DNA of 24,377 nucleotides from IMG/VR virus record IMGVR_UViG_3300025671_000515, positions 1-24,377 of that record; one strand, written 5' to 3'. A model generated the notes under the pieces. It ran no database searches. It worked only from the letters and a program-made list of their open reading frames with translations, and had not been told where the DNA came from. The stretch's first letter is position 1; each line of letters opens with the position of its first letter. Below are positions 8,573 to 13,236 of this stretch, piece by piece. Made by a program: the position numbers and the translations under genes. The stretch comes from a virus.

Positions 8573-8589
8573 CTGCAATGCTTGTGCCC
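8573..8589 (-). promoter_or_regulatory. Sigma-54-type -24/-12 promoter element D (leftward)
   Basis: The minus strand reads GGGCACAAGCATTGCAG: GGCAC, ten-base doublet spacing, TTGCA. It closely resembles element B (GGCACAAGC then TTGCA). It points toward the structural arm, about 540 bases upstream of the putative TerS gene. A degenerate relative with altered spacing and a CC in place of the GC lies at about 8537-8555. Confidence 0.5.
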
Positions 8590-8652
8590 CATTGAGTGTA
8601 ACCTATGGATACATTGTTGAGTAGGTTAGTCAACATTCTTTTTATACCGGGC

Positions 8653-8669
8653 TGGCATGGTTCTTGCAT
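8653..8669 (+). promoter_or_regulatory. Sigma-54-type -24/-12 promoter element C
   Basis: The sequence TGGCATGGTTCTTGCAT differs from the TGGCACG-N4-TTGCA consensus only at one base of the -24 block and keeps the ten-base GG-GC spacing. It shares most positions with element A. It points rightward, toward the iterons and the early arm, about 690 bases upstream of the first early gene. Confidence 0.55.
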
Positions 8670-8798
8670 GTATCTACGTCCATCCCTTGTCCAATGTTTG
8701 TATCATGTGTGTCCAATGTGTGCACCCATGCACACCCATCCTTGTAGATATGAGGGAGTGTGTCATTTCTACAACAGAGTGTGTGATAAATACCACAG

Positions 8799-8816
8799 TG
8801 TATCTCTTTGGATACA
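8799..8816. repeat. Short inverted repeat (6-bp stem)
   Basis: TGTATC at 8799-8804 pairs with GATACA at 8811-8816 across a six-base loop. It lies between element C and the iterons. It could be a small operator half-site pair or a hairpin in a transcript from element C; no function is shown. Confidence 0.35.
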
Positions 8817-8826
8817 TCTATAGGGT

Positions 8827-8850
8827 GTAGGCATGGATGGAGATGCCTAC
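8827..8850. repeat. Inverted repeat, perfect 8-bp stem
   Basis: GTAGGCAT at 8827-8834 pairs perfectly with ATGCCTAC at 8843-8850 across an eight-base loop, just left of the first iteron array. There is no T-run after it, so it is not a standard terminator. An operator or origin-associated hairpin is possible. Confidence 0.45.
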
Positions 8851-8867
8851 CCCTCTACTACCACAAC

Positions 8868-8903
8868 CGTATAAAACGTATATTTCGTATATTTCGTATA
8901 TAA
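8868..8903. repeat. Iteron array 1: four tandem 9-bp units
   Basis: Four consecutive 9-mers follow the pattern CGTATANNN: CGTATAAAA, CGTATATTT, CGTATATTT, CGTATATAA. The array is preceded by CACAAC. The same arrangement recurs at 8937. Tandem iterons beside inverted repeats and AT-rich DNA are typical of phage and plasmid origins, where an initiator protein binds them; operators for a repressor are the alternative. Confidence 0.65.
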
Positions 8904-8936
8904 ACCCCACCGATGACCCTACCCCCCAGACACAAC

Positions 8937-8972
8937 CGTATATTTCGTATAAAACGTATATAACGTATATAA
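8937..8972. repeat. Iteron array 2: four tandem 9-bp units
   Basis: Four 9-mers, CGTATATTT, CGTATAAAA, CGTATATAA and CGTATATAA, are again preceded by CACAAC. Start-to-start distance to array 1 is 69 bases. Both arrays have exactly four units with the same core, the order of the variable last three bases differing. This argues for a maintained protein-binding array rather than drifted simple sequence. Confidence 0.65.
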
Positions 8973-8986
8973 CTAACTACAACCGG

Positions 8987-9011
8987 CGCCCCCCAAGACA
9001 AAAGGGGGGCG
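8987..9011. repeat. GC-rich inverted repeat, 8-bp stem
   Basis: CGCCCCCC at 8987-8994 pairs with GGGGGGCG at 9004-9011 across a nine-base A-rich loop. It is a strong hairpin in an otherwise AT-rich area immediately after iteron array 2. No T-run follows on either strand, so a rho-independent terminator is unlikely. A structural origin element is a reasonable alternative. Confidence 0.5.
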
Positions 9012-9022
9012 ATAAGTTTAGT

Positions 9023-9059
9023 GTATATATAGCATTTATCGTGTATTTGCTATATATAC
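9023..9059. repeat. Perfect 12-bp dyad (operator/origin element)
   Basis: GTATATATAGCA at 9023-9034 pairs perfectly with TGCTATATATAC at 9048-9059 across 13 bases. The inner half-sites TATAGCA and TGCTATA also occur as a dyad in the divergent promoter at 17342-17372, so both may bind the same dimeric regulator. Confidence 0.55.
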
Positions 9060-9100
9060 GGTCCCTATTATAGGGGCCACCCTCTCTATCTTGGGTGGCC
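9060..9100. repeat. Two abutting inverted repeats
   Basis: A 19-base near-palindrome (9060-9078, GGTCCCTATTATAGGGGCC) overlaps an 8-bp stem-loop: GGCCACCC at 9075-9082 and GGGTGGCC at 9093-9100 with a ten-base loop. A further 5-bp stem (CTCCG/CGGAG) lies at 9123-9137. The overlap means the two larger hairpins exclude each other, a layout that could act as a switch in RNA or as a protein-binding site in DNA. Confidence 0.45.
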
Positions 9101-9171
9101 TGCTATAGGATAGACTGGATGCCTCCGAATACCGGAGCGGAGCGACGGCCTGAGAGGATATGTAGCACATT

Positions 9172-9242
9172 TGAAATGGCAAACAAAAACGCCACACTTA
9201 TCTAACTATATGTAATATATCACAAATAGTATGAAATGGCAA
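9172..9242. repeat. Direct repeats of TGAAATGGCAAA
   Basis: TGAAATGGCAAA occurs at 9172-9183 and again at 9231-9242. Between them is AACTATATGTAATATATCA at 9203-9221, a near copy of a box at 9311-9327. The region is AT-rich and lies just upstream of the early promoter, so the repeats are candidate activator or repressor sites, or part of a DNA-unwinding element. Confidence 0.4.
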
Positions 9243-9287
9243 AAATCACACACTTCATTAATGCAAATTCGCCACAACTTGTAAGTG

Positions 9288-9296
9288 TGATATAAA
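9288..9296 (+). promoter_or_regulatory. Extended -10 promoter for the early arm
   Basis: The plus strand reads TGATATAAA, an extended -10 sequence (TGnTATAAT with one mismatch). It lies about 60 bases upstream of the first early ATG at 9358. The -35 region is poor. It mirrors the TGATATAAT promoter of the structural arm. Confidence 0.45.
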
Positions 9297-9314
9297 TCAT
9301 ACAATCTCATAACT

Positions 9315-9330
9315 ATATGATATATCATAT
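9315..9330. promoter_or_regulatory. 16-bp perfect palindrome, candidate operator
   Basis: ATATGATATATCATAT is a perfect palindrome flanked by two ATAACTATA copies (from 9309 and 9329). It lies just downstream of the extended -10 element, where a bound repressor would block early transcription. The very AT-rich composition makes chance palindromes more likely, so confidence is limited. Confidence 0.4.
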
Positions 9331-9357
9331 AACTATACGATTTTATAGGATGGCATC

Positions 9358-9576
9358 ATGTGTGCAATAGGTAGAGGTATGAATACAAACAACAATCAGA
9401 GATGCTTCTTGTGTGACAAACTTATGAAGCGTCCTATTATGGCAGACACACATGATGGGCAGATTGTTCTGATTGGCCCTGAATGCCACAAACATGTGAA
9501 AGCAGCAGGAGAGCAAGGGTATGGCGGAAAAGATTGGAAACCAGGGTATGTAAGAGTGTATCCTATGAAGGCATGA
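9358..9576 (+). CDS. First early gene: small zinc-binding protein, 72 aa
   Basis: It has CFLC at residues 16-19 and a GPEC segment about 28 residues later, followed by HKHV. This is a Cys/His arrangement suited to one zinc ion and common in small phage early proteins. The start has AGGATGG about six bases upstream. It is the first gene after the control region and ends in a TGA immediately followed by the first copy of the repeated leader cassette. Function is unknown; regulators or host-takeover proteins often occupy this place. Confidence 0.65.
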   Translation: MCAIGRGMNTNNNQRCFLCDKLMKRPIMADTHDGQIVLIGPECHKHVKAAGEQGYGGKDWKPGYVRVYPMKA

Positions 9577-9605
9577 ACGCACACACCAACCAGGAGGACA
9601 CAAAC
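9577..9605 (+). promoter_or_regulatory. Repeated leader cassette, copy 1
   Basis: The bases between one stop and the next ATG read ACGCACACACCAACC followed by AGGAGG and ACACAAAC. Five copies of this CA-rich plus Shine-Dalgarno leader occur between 9577 and 11880, each exactly filling an intergenic gap. It is a translation-initiation module; the CA-rich part could be a translation enhancer or a protein or sRNA target. Confidence 0.65.
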
Positions 9606-9929
9606 ATGAGTATCAACAGAATTCAAGACGAAATTGATTACCGCTTAAAAAATGGATGGGTCAGGTGCACAATTTACACATTGCAGAAAGAATATGAAAA
9701 ACTGGGATATACCTTTGATCGGTCTTGCGATTGCCGATCCAATGCACAATATGTAACGGGTGAGCGCATAGGTGCGACCTATCCAGTACTTACATTGTAC
9801 CCAATTGAGATGGATACACGACTATCAGCGTTTCACGTGGATGCTAGACGGGACAAAAATTTTAATTTAATGCAACAATTGAGAAATACACATTACGCAG
9901 TCGCACCAGGTAGAATCGTTGAGGTTTAA
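9606..9929 (+). CDS. Hypothetical early protein, 107 aa
   Basis: The start ATG at 9606 is chosen because it follows the AGGAGG of the leader cassette; the reading frame is open further upstream but that part overlaps the previous gene. The protein is alpha/beta in character, with an N-terminal helix, a CDC pair near residue 40 and a basic middle (RRDKNF). No membrane segment is visible. I do not recognise the family. Confidence 0.6.
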   Translation: MSINRIQDEIDYRLKNGWVRCTIYTLQKEYEKLGYTFDRSCDCRSNAQYVTGERIGATYPVLTLYPIEMDTRLSAFHVDARRDKNFNLMQQLRNTHYAVAPGRIVEV

Positions 9930-9960
9930 GCGCACACACACACAACCAAGGGAGGATGAG
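9930..9960 (+). promoter_or_regulatory. Repeated leader cassette, copy 2
   Basis: Between the TAA and the next ATG are GCGCACACACACACAACC then AAGGGAGGATGAG. The GGAGGATGAG-ATG end is shared with copy 3 and, with single changes, with copies 4 and 5. Confidence 0.65.
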
Positions 9961-10236
9961 ATGAGAAAAGGCACATTGTCAAGACAGCAGGCTATCGATC
10001 AGGTCGGCGCCGAAGCAGTCAAGCGGGTTGAGGCGGAGAATTGCGACTTTACAAACCGCTTGATGCTGGCAGGATGGGAAGATGAGATTGAGTTTAGCTC
10101 GTCCATCATATGCACTGATCATAATGGAAATGATTGCCGACTGATCGCCTACTATTACCAAGATGCCGACACAGTTAATGAAGCGGAGGGGTTAGACCAC
10201 CTAGACTGGATCATACATGGGTATGAGATTGTCTAA
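9961..10236 (+). CDS. Hypothetical early protein, 91 aa
   Basis: An acidic protein rich in D and E in its second half (DADTVNEAEGLDHLDW), with an N-terminal basic helix. The start follows leader copy 2 with ideal spacing from GGAGG. The fold is probably alpha/beta; residues IICTDHNGNDCRLIAYYY suggest a beta hairpin. Small acidic early phage proteins are often inhibitors that bind host enzymes, but nothing specific supports that here. The family is not recognised. Confidence 0.6.
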   Translation: MRKGTLSRQQAIDQVGAEAVKRVEAENCDFTNRLMLAGWEDEIEFSSSIICTDHNGNDCRLIAYYYQDADTVNEAEGLDHLDWIIHGYEIV

Positions 10237-10270
10237 CGCTAACCGCGCACACACCACCACGGAGGATGAG
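10237..10270 (+). promoter_or_regulatory. Repeated leader cassette, copy 3
   Basis: CGCTAACCGCGCACACACC followed by ACCACGGAGGATGAG fills the gap between the TAA at 10234-10236 and the ATG at 10271. The GCGCACACACC block and GGAGGATGAG end match copy 2. Confidence 0.65.
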
Positions 10271-10438
10271 ATGAAGCTAATAACTGCGGCGGAAATAATC
10301 TATATGCGTCGTCATAACCGTGTCGTCTATGTGTACCCTCGGAAACATGAGGTTAGCGTTGACGGATTCAAGGGGTATCGCATTACTGCAAATGAATTGG
10401 CAGCATTGAAACAAGCAAATAATGGGTTCGTCAATTAA
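10271..10438 (+). CDS. Hypothetical early protein, 55 aa
   Basis: A small basic protein with alternating hydrophobic residues (VVYVYPR, EVSVDGF) suggesting a small beta sheet, followed by a helix (TANELAALKQA). The start is fixed by leader copy 3. Too short for a family call; a small nucleic-acid-binding or inhibitor protein is possible. Confidence 0.55.
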   Translation: MKLITAAEIIYMRRHNRVVYVYPRKHEVSVDGFKGYRITANELAALKQANNGFVN

Positions 10439-10463
10439 CGCACACACCAACCAGGGGGATGAG
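10439..10463 (+). promoter_or_regulatory. Repeated leader cassette, copy 4
   Basis: CGCACACACCAACC followed by AGGGGGATGAG precedes the ATG at 10464. Relative to copies 2 and 3 the Shine-Dalgarno is GGGGG rather than GGAGG. Confidence 0.65.
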
Positions 10464-10673
10464 ATGACCCATACGTCAAAACGAACACGTAAACCTAAAT
10501 GTGAATCACAATACATTGTAACCTATCATCATCGTGATACGCAGGAGACAATCTATCGAGTCTGTAATAGCCTCAAAACTGCAAATGATTGGGCAGAATG
10601 GACTAAACGACAGAAATGGGTAGAACCAGGTACGGTAGAAATTACAGTACAGCAAGGAGGGATGCTCTTATGA
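10464..10673 (+). CDS. Hypothetical early protein, 69 aa
   Basis: A basic N-terminus (about residues 4-12) leads into a small alpha/beta unit: SQYIVTYHHRDTQETIYRV, a helix with ANDWAEW, and a final strand (TVEITVQQ). The pattern of two strands, helix and strand resembles small single-domain binding proteins, but I cannot name a family. The start follows leader copy 4. Its TGA overlaps the next ATG (ATGA at 10670). Confidence 0.55.
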   Translation: MTHTSKRTRKPKCESQYIVTYHHRDTQETIYRVCNSLKTANDWAEWTKRQKWVEPGTVEITVQQGGMLL

Positions 10674-10846
10674 ACCACACACCACTAGACGAAAATGAAG
10701 AAAGACGACGTGGTGAATTATTAATCGAACTATTAGGGTTGAAATTCACCAAACAATACCCTGATAGGGTAGAGACAAGTGGGGGAACGAAGACAACACT
10801 TGGATTGTATCGGACCATTAAACGATTGGTTGAAACAGGAGAATAA
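10670..10846 (+). CDS. Hypothetical early protein, 58 aa
   Basis: It starts at the ATG at 10670, preceded by AAGGAGGG, and overlaps the previous stop by ATGA. The sequence is charged: an acidic start, a helix (RRRGELLIELLGLKF), then TSGGTKTTLGLYRTIKRL. The latter half resembles small phage proteins with a substrate-like G-G-T-K-T-x-L-G motif, but no function is assigned. Confidence 0.55.
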   Translation: MNHTPLDENEERRRGELLIELLGLKFTKQYPDRVETSGGTKTTLGLYRTIKRLVETGE

Positions 10847-10850
10847 CAAG

Positions 10851-11060
10851 ATGAAACAATACCTCACACAATACTACGATGCAATCCCAATCGTCCGAGC
10901 CTGCAATGCCCATGAGGAATTGTTGGAGGCATTGAAAGAGCTTGTGAATGAATTAGAAATCTGTAGGGAATGGGGCAGCTTAACAAATGACCATGTTATA
11001 CTCAATGAACCGTTAACAGCAGCAAAGAAGGCCATTGCCAAGGCGGAAGGGAAGGAATAA
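10851..11060 (+). CDS. Phage early protein with ACNAHEELLEALK motif, 69 aa
   Basis: The segment ACNAHEELLEALKELV, followed by a spacer and the helix LTAAKKAIAKAEG, is a pattern I know from many small uncharacterised phage and prophage proteins: a helical hairpin with N/S-H-x-x-L-x-x-A-L and a C-terminal A-x-x-A-I/L-A-K-A. CAGGAG lies upstream of the ATG. The neighbouring 11065 gene carries a related ACNAHGEL segment, so the two are likely distant paralogues. Function is unknown. Confidence 0.65.
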   Translation: MKQYLTQYYDAIPIVRACNAHEELLEALKELVNELEICREWGSLTNDHVILNEPLTAAKKAIAKAEGKE

Positions 11061-11064
11061 CAAG

Positions 11065-11376
11065 ATGAACCATACACCACACAAATGGATACTCGATGAA
11101 GATGGAGAGCCAGTCATTTATCAACTTAATAAAGCAGGAACGAATTTATTTTATCTCAATGTACAAGGTGGGGTTGTCGATACCGGCGAACGTACAAGTA
11201 AAGAGCAACTTCGGGCAATAACTGAATTTATCTATACCGCATGCAATGCCCATGGGGAGTTGGTAGCACTATTAAAGCGGGCACGCTATTACCTCAAGTC
11301 GGACCATTCAATCCCATGTACTGACTTAATCAATGAGATAGATGAGAAACTCACCACCATCAAGGAAGGAGCCTAG
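11065..11376 (+). CDS. Phage early protein with ACNAHGELVALLKRA motif, 103 aa
   Basis: The N-terminal half has a beta-rich segment (NLFYLNVQGG). The C-terminal half carries TACNAHGELVALLKRARYYL and ends LTTIKEGA. The helical part is related to the 10851 product. The last ~25 bases of the gene and its stop resemble the end of the 11881 gene (LATIEKGV), which shows a local duplication. Its TAG at 11374-11376 is followed directly by the start-less reading frame 11380-11499. Confidence 0.6.
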   Translation: MNHTPHKWILDEDGEPVIYQLNKAGTNLFYLNVQGGVVDTGERTSKEQLRAITEFIYTACNAHGELVALLKRARYYLKSDHSIPCTDLINEIDEKLTTIKEGA

Positions 11377-11379
11377 ATC

Positions 11380-11499
11380 ATACTCACAAAATTAGCTTGT
11401 AAAATAGGATTGCATAGGTATGCAATTGTGCATGAAGTATATGCCACGATATTTCTACAGTGTAAAATGTGTGGGAAACATAAGACACAATTTGTTTAA
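11380..11499 (+). pseudogene. Start-less 39-codon gene (zinc-knuckle-like peptide)
   Basis: An open frame with protein-like content: KLACKIGLHRY, then a hydrophobic stretch and LQCKMCGKHK, giving one Cys and a CxxC pair that suit a small zinc protein. No ATG, GTG or TTG begins it; the frame opens right after the previous TAG with ATC ATA CTC. A good AGGAAGGAG lies just upstream, so an AUA or AUC start is conceivable. The downstream homologous junction at 12051-12077 reads TAG ACC ATG AAA GCC ATT CTC ACA, so this copy looks as if nine bases with the ATG are missing. It ends TAA at 11497-11499. Confidence 0.45.
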
Positions 11500-11516
11500 T
11501 GAAGGGAGTTAAAATC

Positions 11517-11855
11517 ATGACAAAACAAGATACTGAACGAAAAACACATGCGTATGAATTGTTCTATAAATGGCTTAAGCCTGGTGATACGGTCTACTCC
11601 GTACTCCGCCATGTGTCACAGAGCGGAATGCAGCGGCGAATTGATTTCTATGCGATTGGAGAAGACCGAAGACCACTATATCTCACAGGCTATATGGAAG
11701 CCATTGGCTTAGGAAAGCGACACGCTAAGAAAGACGGGCTGATAGTCAATGGGTGTGGAATGGACATGGGCTGTCATCTTGTAATGAATCTCTCGCGTGC
11801 CTTATTCAAAGACTATGACAGACCAGATTATGTCTTAAATCATTCATGGCTCTAA
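11517..11855 (+). CDS. Conserved phage protein with HVSQSGMQRRI and GCGMDMG motifs, 112 aa
   Basis: I recognise the pattern from an uncharacterised family of small phage and bacterial proteins: VLRHVSxSGMxRxI in the first half and GCGMDMGxxLVxxLSxxLF in the second. Both motifs are intact here (about residues 30-42 and 85-102). Function is unknown to me. The ATG at 11517 is preferred over 11499 because GAAGGGAG lies about eight bases upstream. Its TAA is followed by leader cassette copy 5. Confidence 0.7.
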   Translation: MTKQDTERKTHAYELFYKWLKPGDTVYSVLRHVSQSGMQRRIDFYAIGEDRRPLYLTGYMEAIGLGKRHAKKDGLIVNGCGMDMGCHLVMNLSRALFKDYDRPDYVLNHSWL

Positions 11856-11880
11856 CACACACACAACCAAGGAGGACGAG
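11856..11880 (+). promoter_or_regulatory. Repeated leader cassette, copy 5
   Basis: CACACACACAACC followed by AAGGAGGACGAG fills the gap to the ATG at 11881. It is nearest to copy 2 but lies almost 1.4 kb downstream of copy 4, so the cassette moved or was kept through insertion of the genes in between. Confidence 0.6.
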
Positions 11881-12051
11881 ATGCCACAAACACCACGGGG
11901 AGCTTATTGCAACACGCCACACAAAACGATTGAGGAGTTGGTAGCAATGGTAAAAGAGTTCATCCAAGACTATCAAGAAATGGGGATTGGAGACAAACAG
12001 ACCGTGCATAATGCCCAGCAACTCCTCGCCACCATCGAGAAAGGGGTCTAG
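11881..12051 (+). CDS. Hypothetical early protein, 56 aa
   Basis: A small helical protein: a short polar start with one Cys, then a helix (IEELVAMVKEFIQDYQEM) and a second helix (NAQQLLATIEKGV). It is similar in layout and at its C-terminus to the 11065 product (LTTIKEGA), supporting a duplication. The start is fixed by leader copy 5. Its TAG lies three bases before the ATG of the interrupted gene at 12055. Confidence 0.6.
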   Translation: MPQTPRGAYCNTPHKTIEELVAMVKEFIQDYQEMGIGDKQTVHNAQQLLATIEKGV

Positions 12052-12054
12052 ACC

Positions 12055-12321
12055 ATGAAAGCCATTCTCACAAAATTTATTCCATGCACAAATACCAAGC
12101 CAACATGAATCAAAGCCTATACGGAGGGAGGAAACAATATCACGGTGAGTTGGTCAGAATGTGCGGGGGATGGGAAGAGGACACAAGGGCAAGCACATAT
12201 GTATGCTGCCAGGCAATTGTGCAATAAGATGAAATGGGAAGGAAAATTGATAGGTGGAGGAACACCGACGGGATATTGTTTTGTATTTCAACATTCTTTG
12301 ATAAGGGAGGAAACACAATGA
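12055..12321 (+). pseudogene. Conserved phage early gene interrupted by in-frame TGA, 87 aa if read through
   Basis: From ATG 12055 the frame reads MKAILTKFIPCTNTKPT, then TGA at 12106-12108, then continues in the same frame with IKAYTEGGNN, a central Ala/Gln helix (QGQAHMYAARQLCNKM), WEGKLIGGGTPTGYCFVF and a stop at 12319-12321 that overlaps the next ATG (ATGA). Both halves together match a small phage family that I recall: a start like MxAIxTKxxxxTNxxxxR, then IKAxxxGG and a C-terminal GxxxGYxFVF. Arg is expected at the stop position, so a single C-to-T change (CGA to TGA) explains it. Other genes here use TGA as a normal stop, so general recoding is unlikely. A sequencing error, a population variant or readthrough remain open. 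Confidence 0.65.
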
Positions 12322-12536
12322 ACACTGAAAAAGTCGATTTGGTATCTGATATCTTGGAGCCTTTGGTTGATCGCCATGGGCTGTTACATATCTTGGTTTC
12401 GTTGGAAATCATGTGCCAAGAGAAATCAGCACATATCGAGTCCGCCTGGCAAGATCGTGCATTGGTAAAACAATGGAATACAGCGTCGTCCATATGCGGA
12501 AAGGCTGCTAGGGAAGTCGAAAAACTTACAATCTAA
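12318..12536 (+). CDS. Hypothetical early protein, 72 aa
   Basis: A helical protein with two Cys residues and a C-terminal KAAREVEKL helix. The ATG at 12318 overlaps the stop of the TGA-interrupted frame and has GGGAGG seven bases upstream; the open frame extends further left but without protein-like content. No membrane segment is visible. The family is not recognised. Confidence 0.55.
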   Translation: MNTEKVDLVSDILEPLVDRHGLLHILVSLEIMCQEKSAHIESAWQDRALVKQWNTASSICGKAAREVEKLTI

Positions 12537-12553
12537 ATGAAGGAGAAATACAC

Positions 12554-12796
12554 ATGGACTGTCTCAACGAATGGGATATGTTGAAACCATCGGAGACGCA
12601 ATGGTTGATGGAAATGGGCGCTGAATTGCTGAAACTGGAAGGGGAACAACGGTATATCAAGATGGTTTGTTATGCCTATCAATTATATCGAGAGGGCATG
12701 ACAGCATCTATCGAACGAGCATGGTGTCTTGTCTGTGAAGCCTACGCAAATGTTATGACTATCGAAACATTACAATCACTACAAAGGAGGGTATGA
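12554..12796 (+). CDS. Hypothetical early protein, 80 aa
   Basis: An all-helical protein with regularly spaced Leu, Met and Trp residues, resembling a TPR-like or helical-bundle unit (LMEMGAELLKLEGE, YAYQLYREG, CLVCEAYANVM). GAAGGAG precedes the ATG. Its TGA overlaps an ATG (ATGA at 12793) of the next frame, indicating coupling. No known family can be named. Confidence 0.55.
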   Translation: MDCLNEWDMLKPSETQWLMEMGAELLKLEGEQRYIKMVCYAYQLYREGMTASIERAWCLVCEAYANVMTIETLQSLQRRV

Positions 12797-12798
12797 AA

Positions 12799-13236
12799 AT
12801 GAAACAACAAGTACAAGCCGGTGCGCAATTTGGTCAATTGACTTTGCTGGAAGAAATAGGGGTTTCTAGTAAACACAAGAAACCATATTGGATGGTGCAG
12901 TGCGTGTGTGGAGTAAAAAAGGTGATCCGCCTTGAATCTATGAAAAAGGGGTCATCTACATCATGCGGATGTATGCGAAAGAACAAAGCAAAACCGCGGG
13001 AAGTGGTTGAAATTCGTGATCGTACTCTTGTAAGAAGGATTCACGAACTCGCCAAGCAAGCAGAAACAACCCCGATACTGTGGGTTGAAGAATTACTTGC
13101 GGATTGGATTCAAGAGCATCGCTCAAATAAGATACAATTTGATCCAGATCGGCATACAGCACGGCGGGATATTGACGAGTGGGCGCATTTTGAGGACGTG
13201 TATGATTCGTCGGACGTGCGAGAGGTTCTTTTATGA
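12799..13236 (+). CDS. Protein with AP2/HNH-associated CGC zinc domain, 145 aa
   Basis: Residues ~8-60 show FGQLTLLEE, then WMVQCVCG and SCGC. This F-G-x-L-x-V/L-L start with CxCG and SCGC is the small beta-rich zinc domain that often precedes AP2 or HNH domains in phage homing-type proteins. Here no AP2 or HNH domain follows. The remainder is helical and acidic (LAKQAETTPILWVEELLADW), more like a Rep- or MobC-type helical part. It could be a decayed homing protein or a small DNA-binding regulator. ATG 12799 is preferred over 12793 because AGGAGG then has eight-base spacing. The TGA overlaps the next ATG. Confidence 0.65.
   Translation: MKQQVQAGAQFGQLTLLEEIGVSSKHKKPYWMVQCVCGVKKVIRLESMKKGSSTSCGCMRKNKAKPREVVEIRDRTLVRRIHELAKQAETTPILWVEELLADWIQEHRSNKIQFDPDRHTARRDIDEWAHFEDVYDSSDVREVLL

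Larger units (their letters stand above)
8032..9357. other. 1.3-kb divergent control region, no credible protein gene
   Basis: This region separates the leftward structural arm from the rightward early arm. No ORF in it has a ribosome-binding site plus a protein-like composition. It holds four -24/-12 promoter elements (8404-8669), extended -10 promoters facing each arm (8178-8186 leftward, 9288-9296 rightward), two arrays of 9-bp iterons (8868-8972), successive inverted repeats (8827-9137) and an AT-rich segment with direct repeats and a 16-bp palindrome (9172-9330). This combination fits a transcription switch and a replication origin in one place. Small non-coding RNAs downstream of the -24/-12 elements are possible but not demonstrated. 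Confidence 0.7.

Noticed and set aside
8868-8972. Iteron arrays as a CRISPR array
   Set aside because: The units are 9 bases, tandem and without spacers; this is not a CRISPR layout, and the Cas4-like gene has no cas1 or cas2 neighbour.
8837-9073. 78-codon plus-strand ORF rich in Tyr, Ile, Thr and Lys
   Set aside because: Its protein is only the translation of the CGTATA iterons and hairpins, and it has no ribosome-binding site.
11398-11418. TTGCAT/ATGCAA inverted repeat as an operator
   Set aside because: It falls inside a protein-like frame, is only six base pairs per arm and has no related copy near a promoter.
12055-12321. Global TGA recoding as in some phages
   Set aside because: Many well-supported genes in the window end at TGA, often in ATGA overlaps, so TGA acts as a normal stop here.
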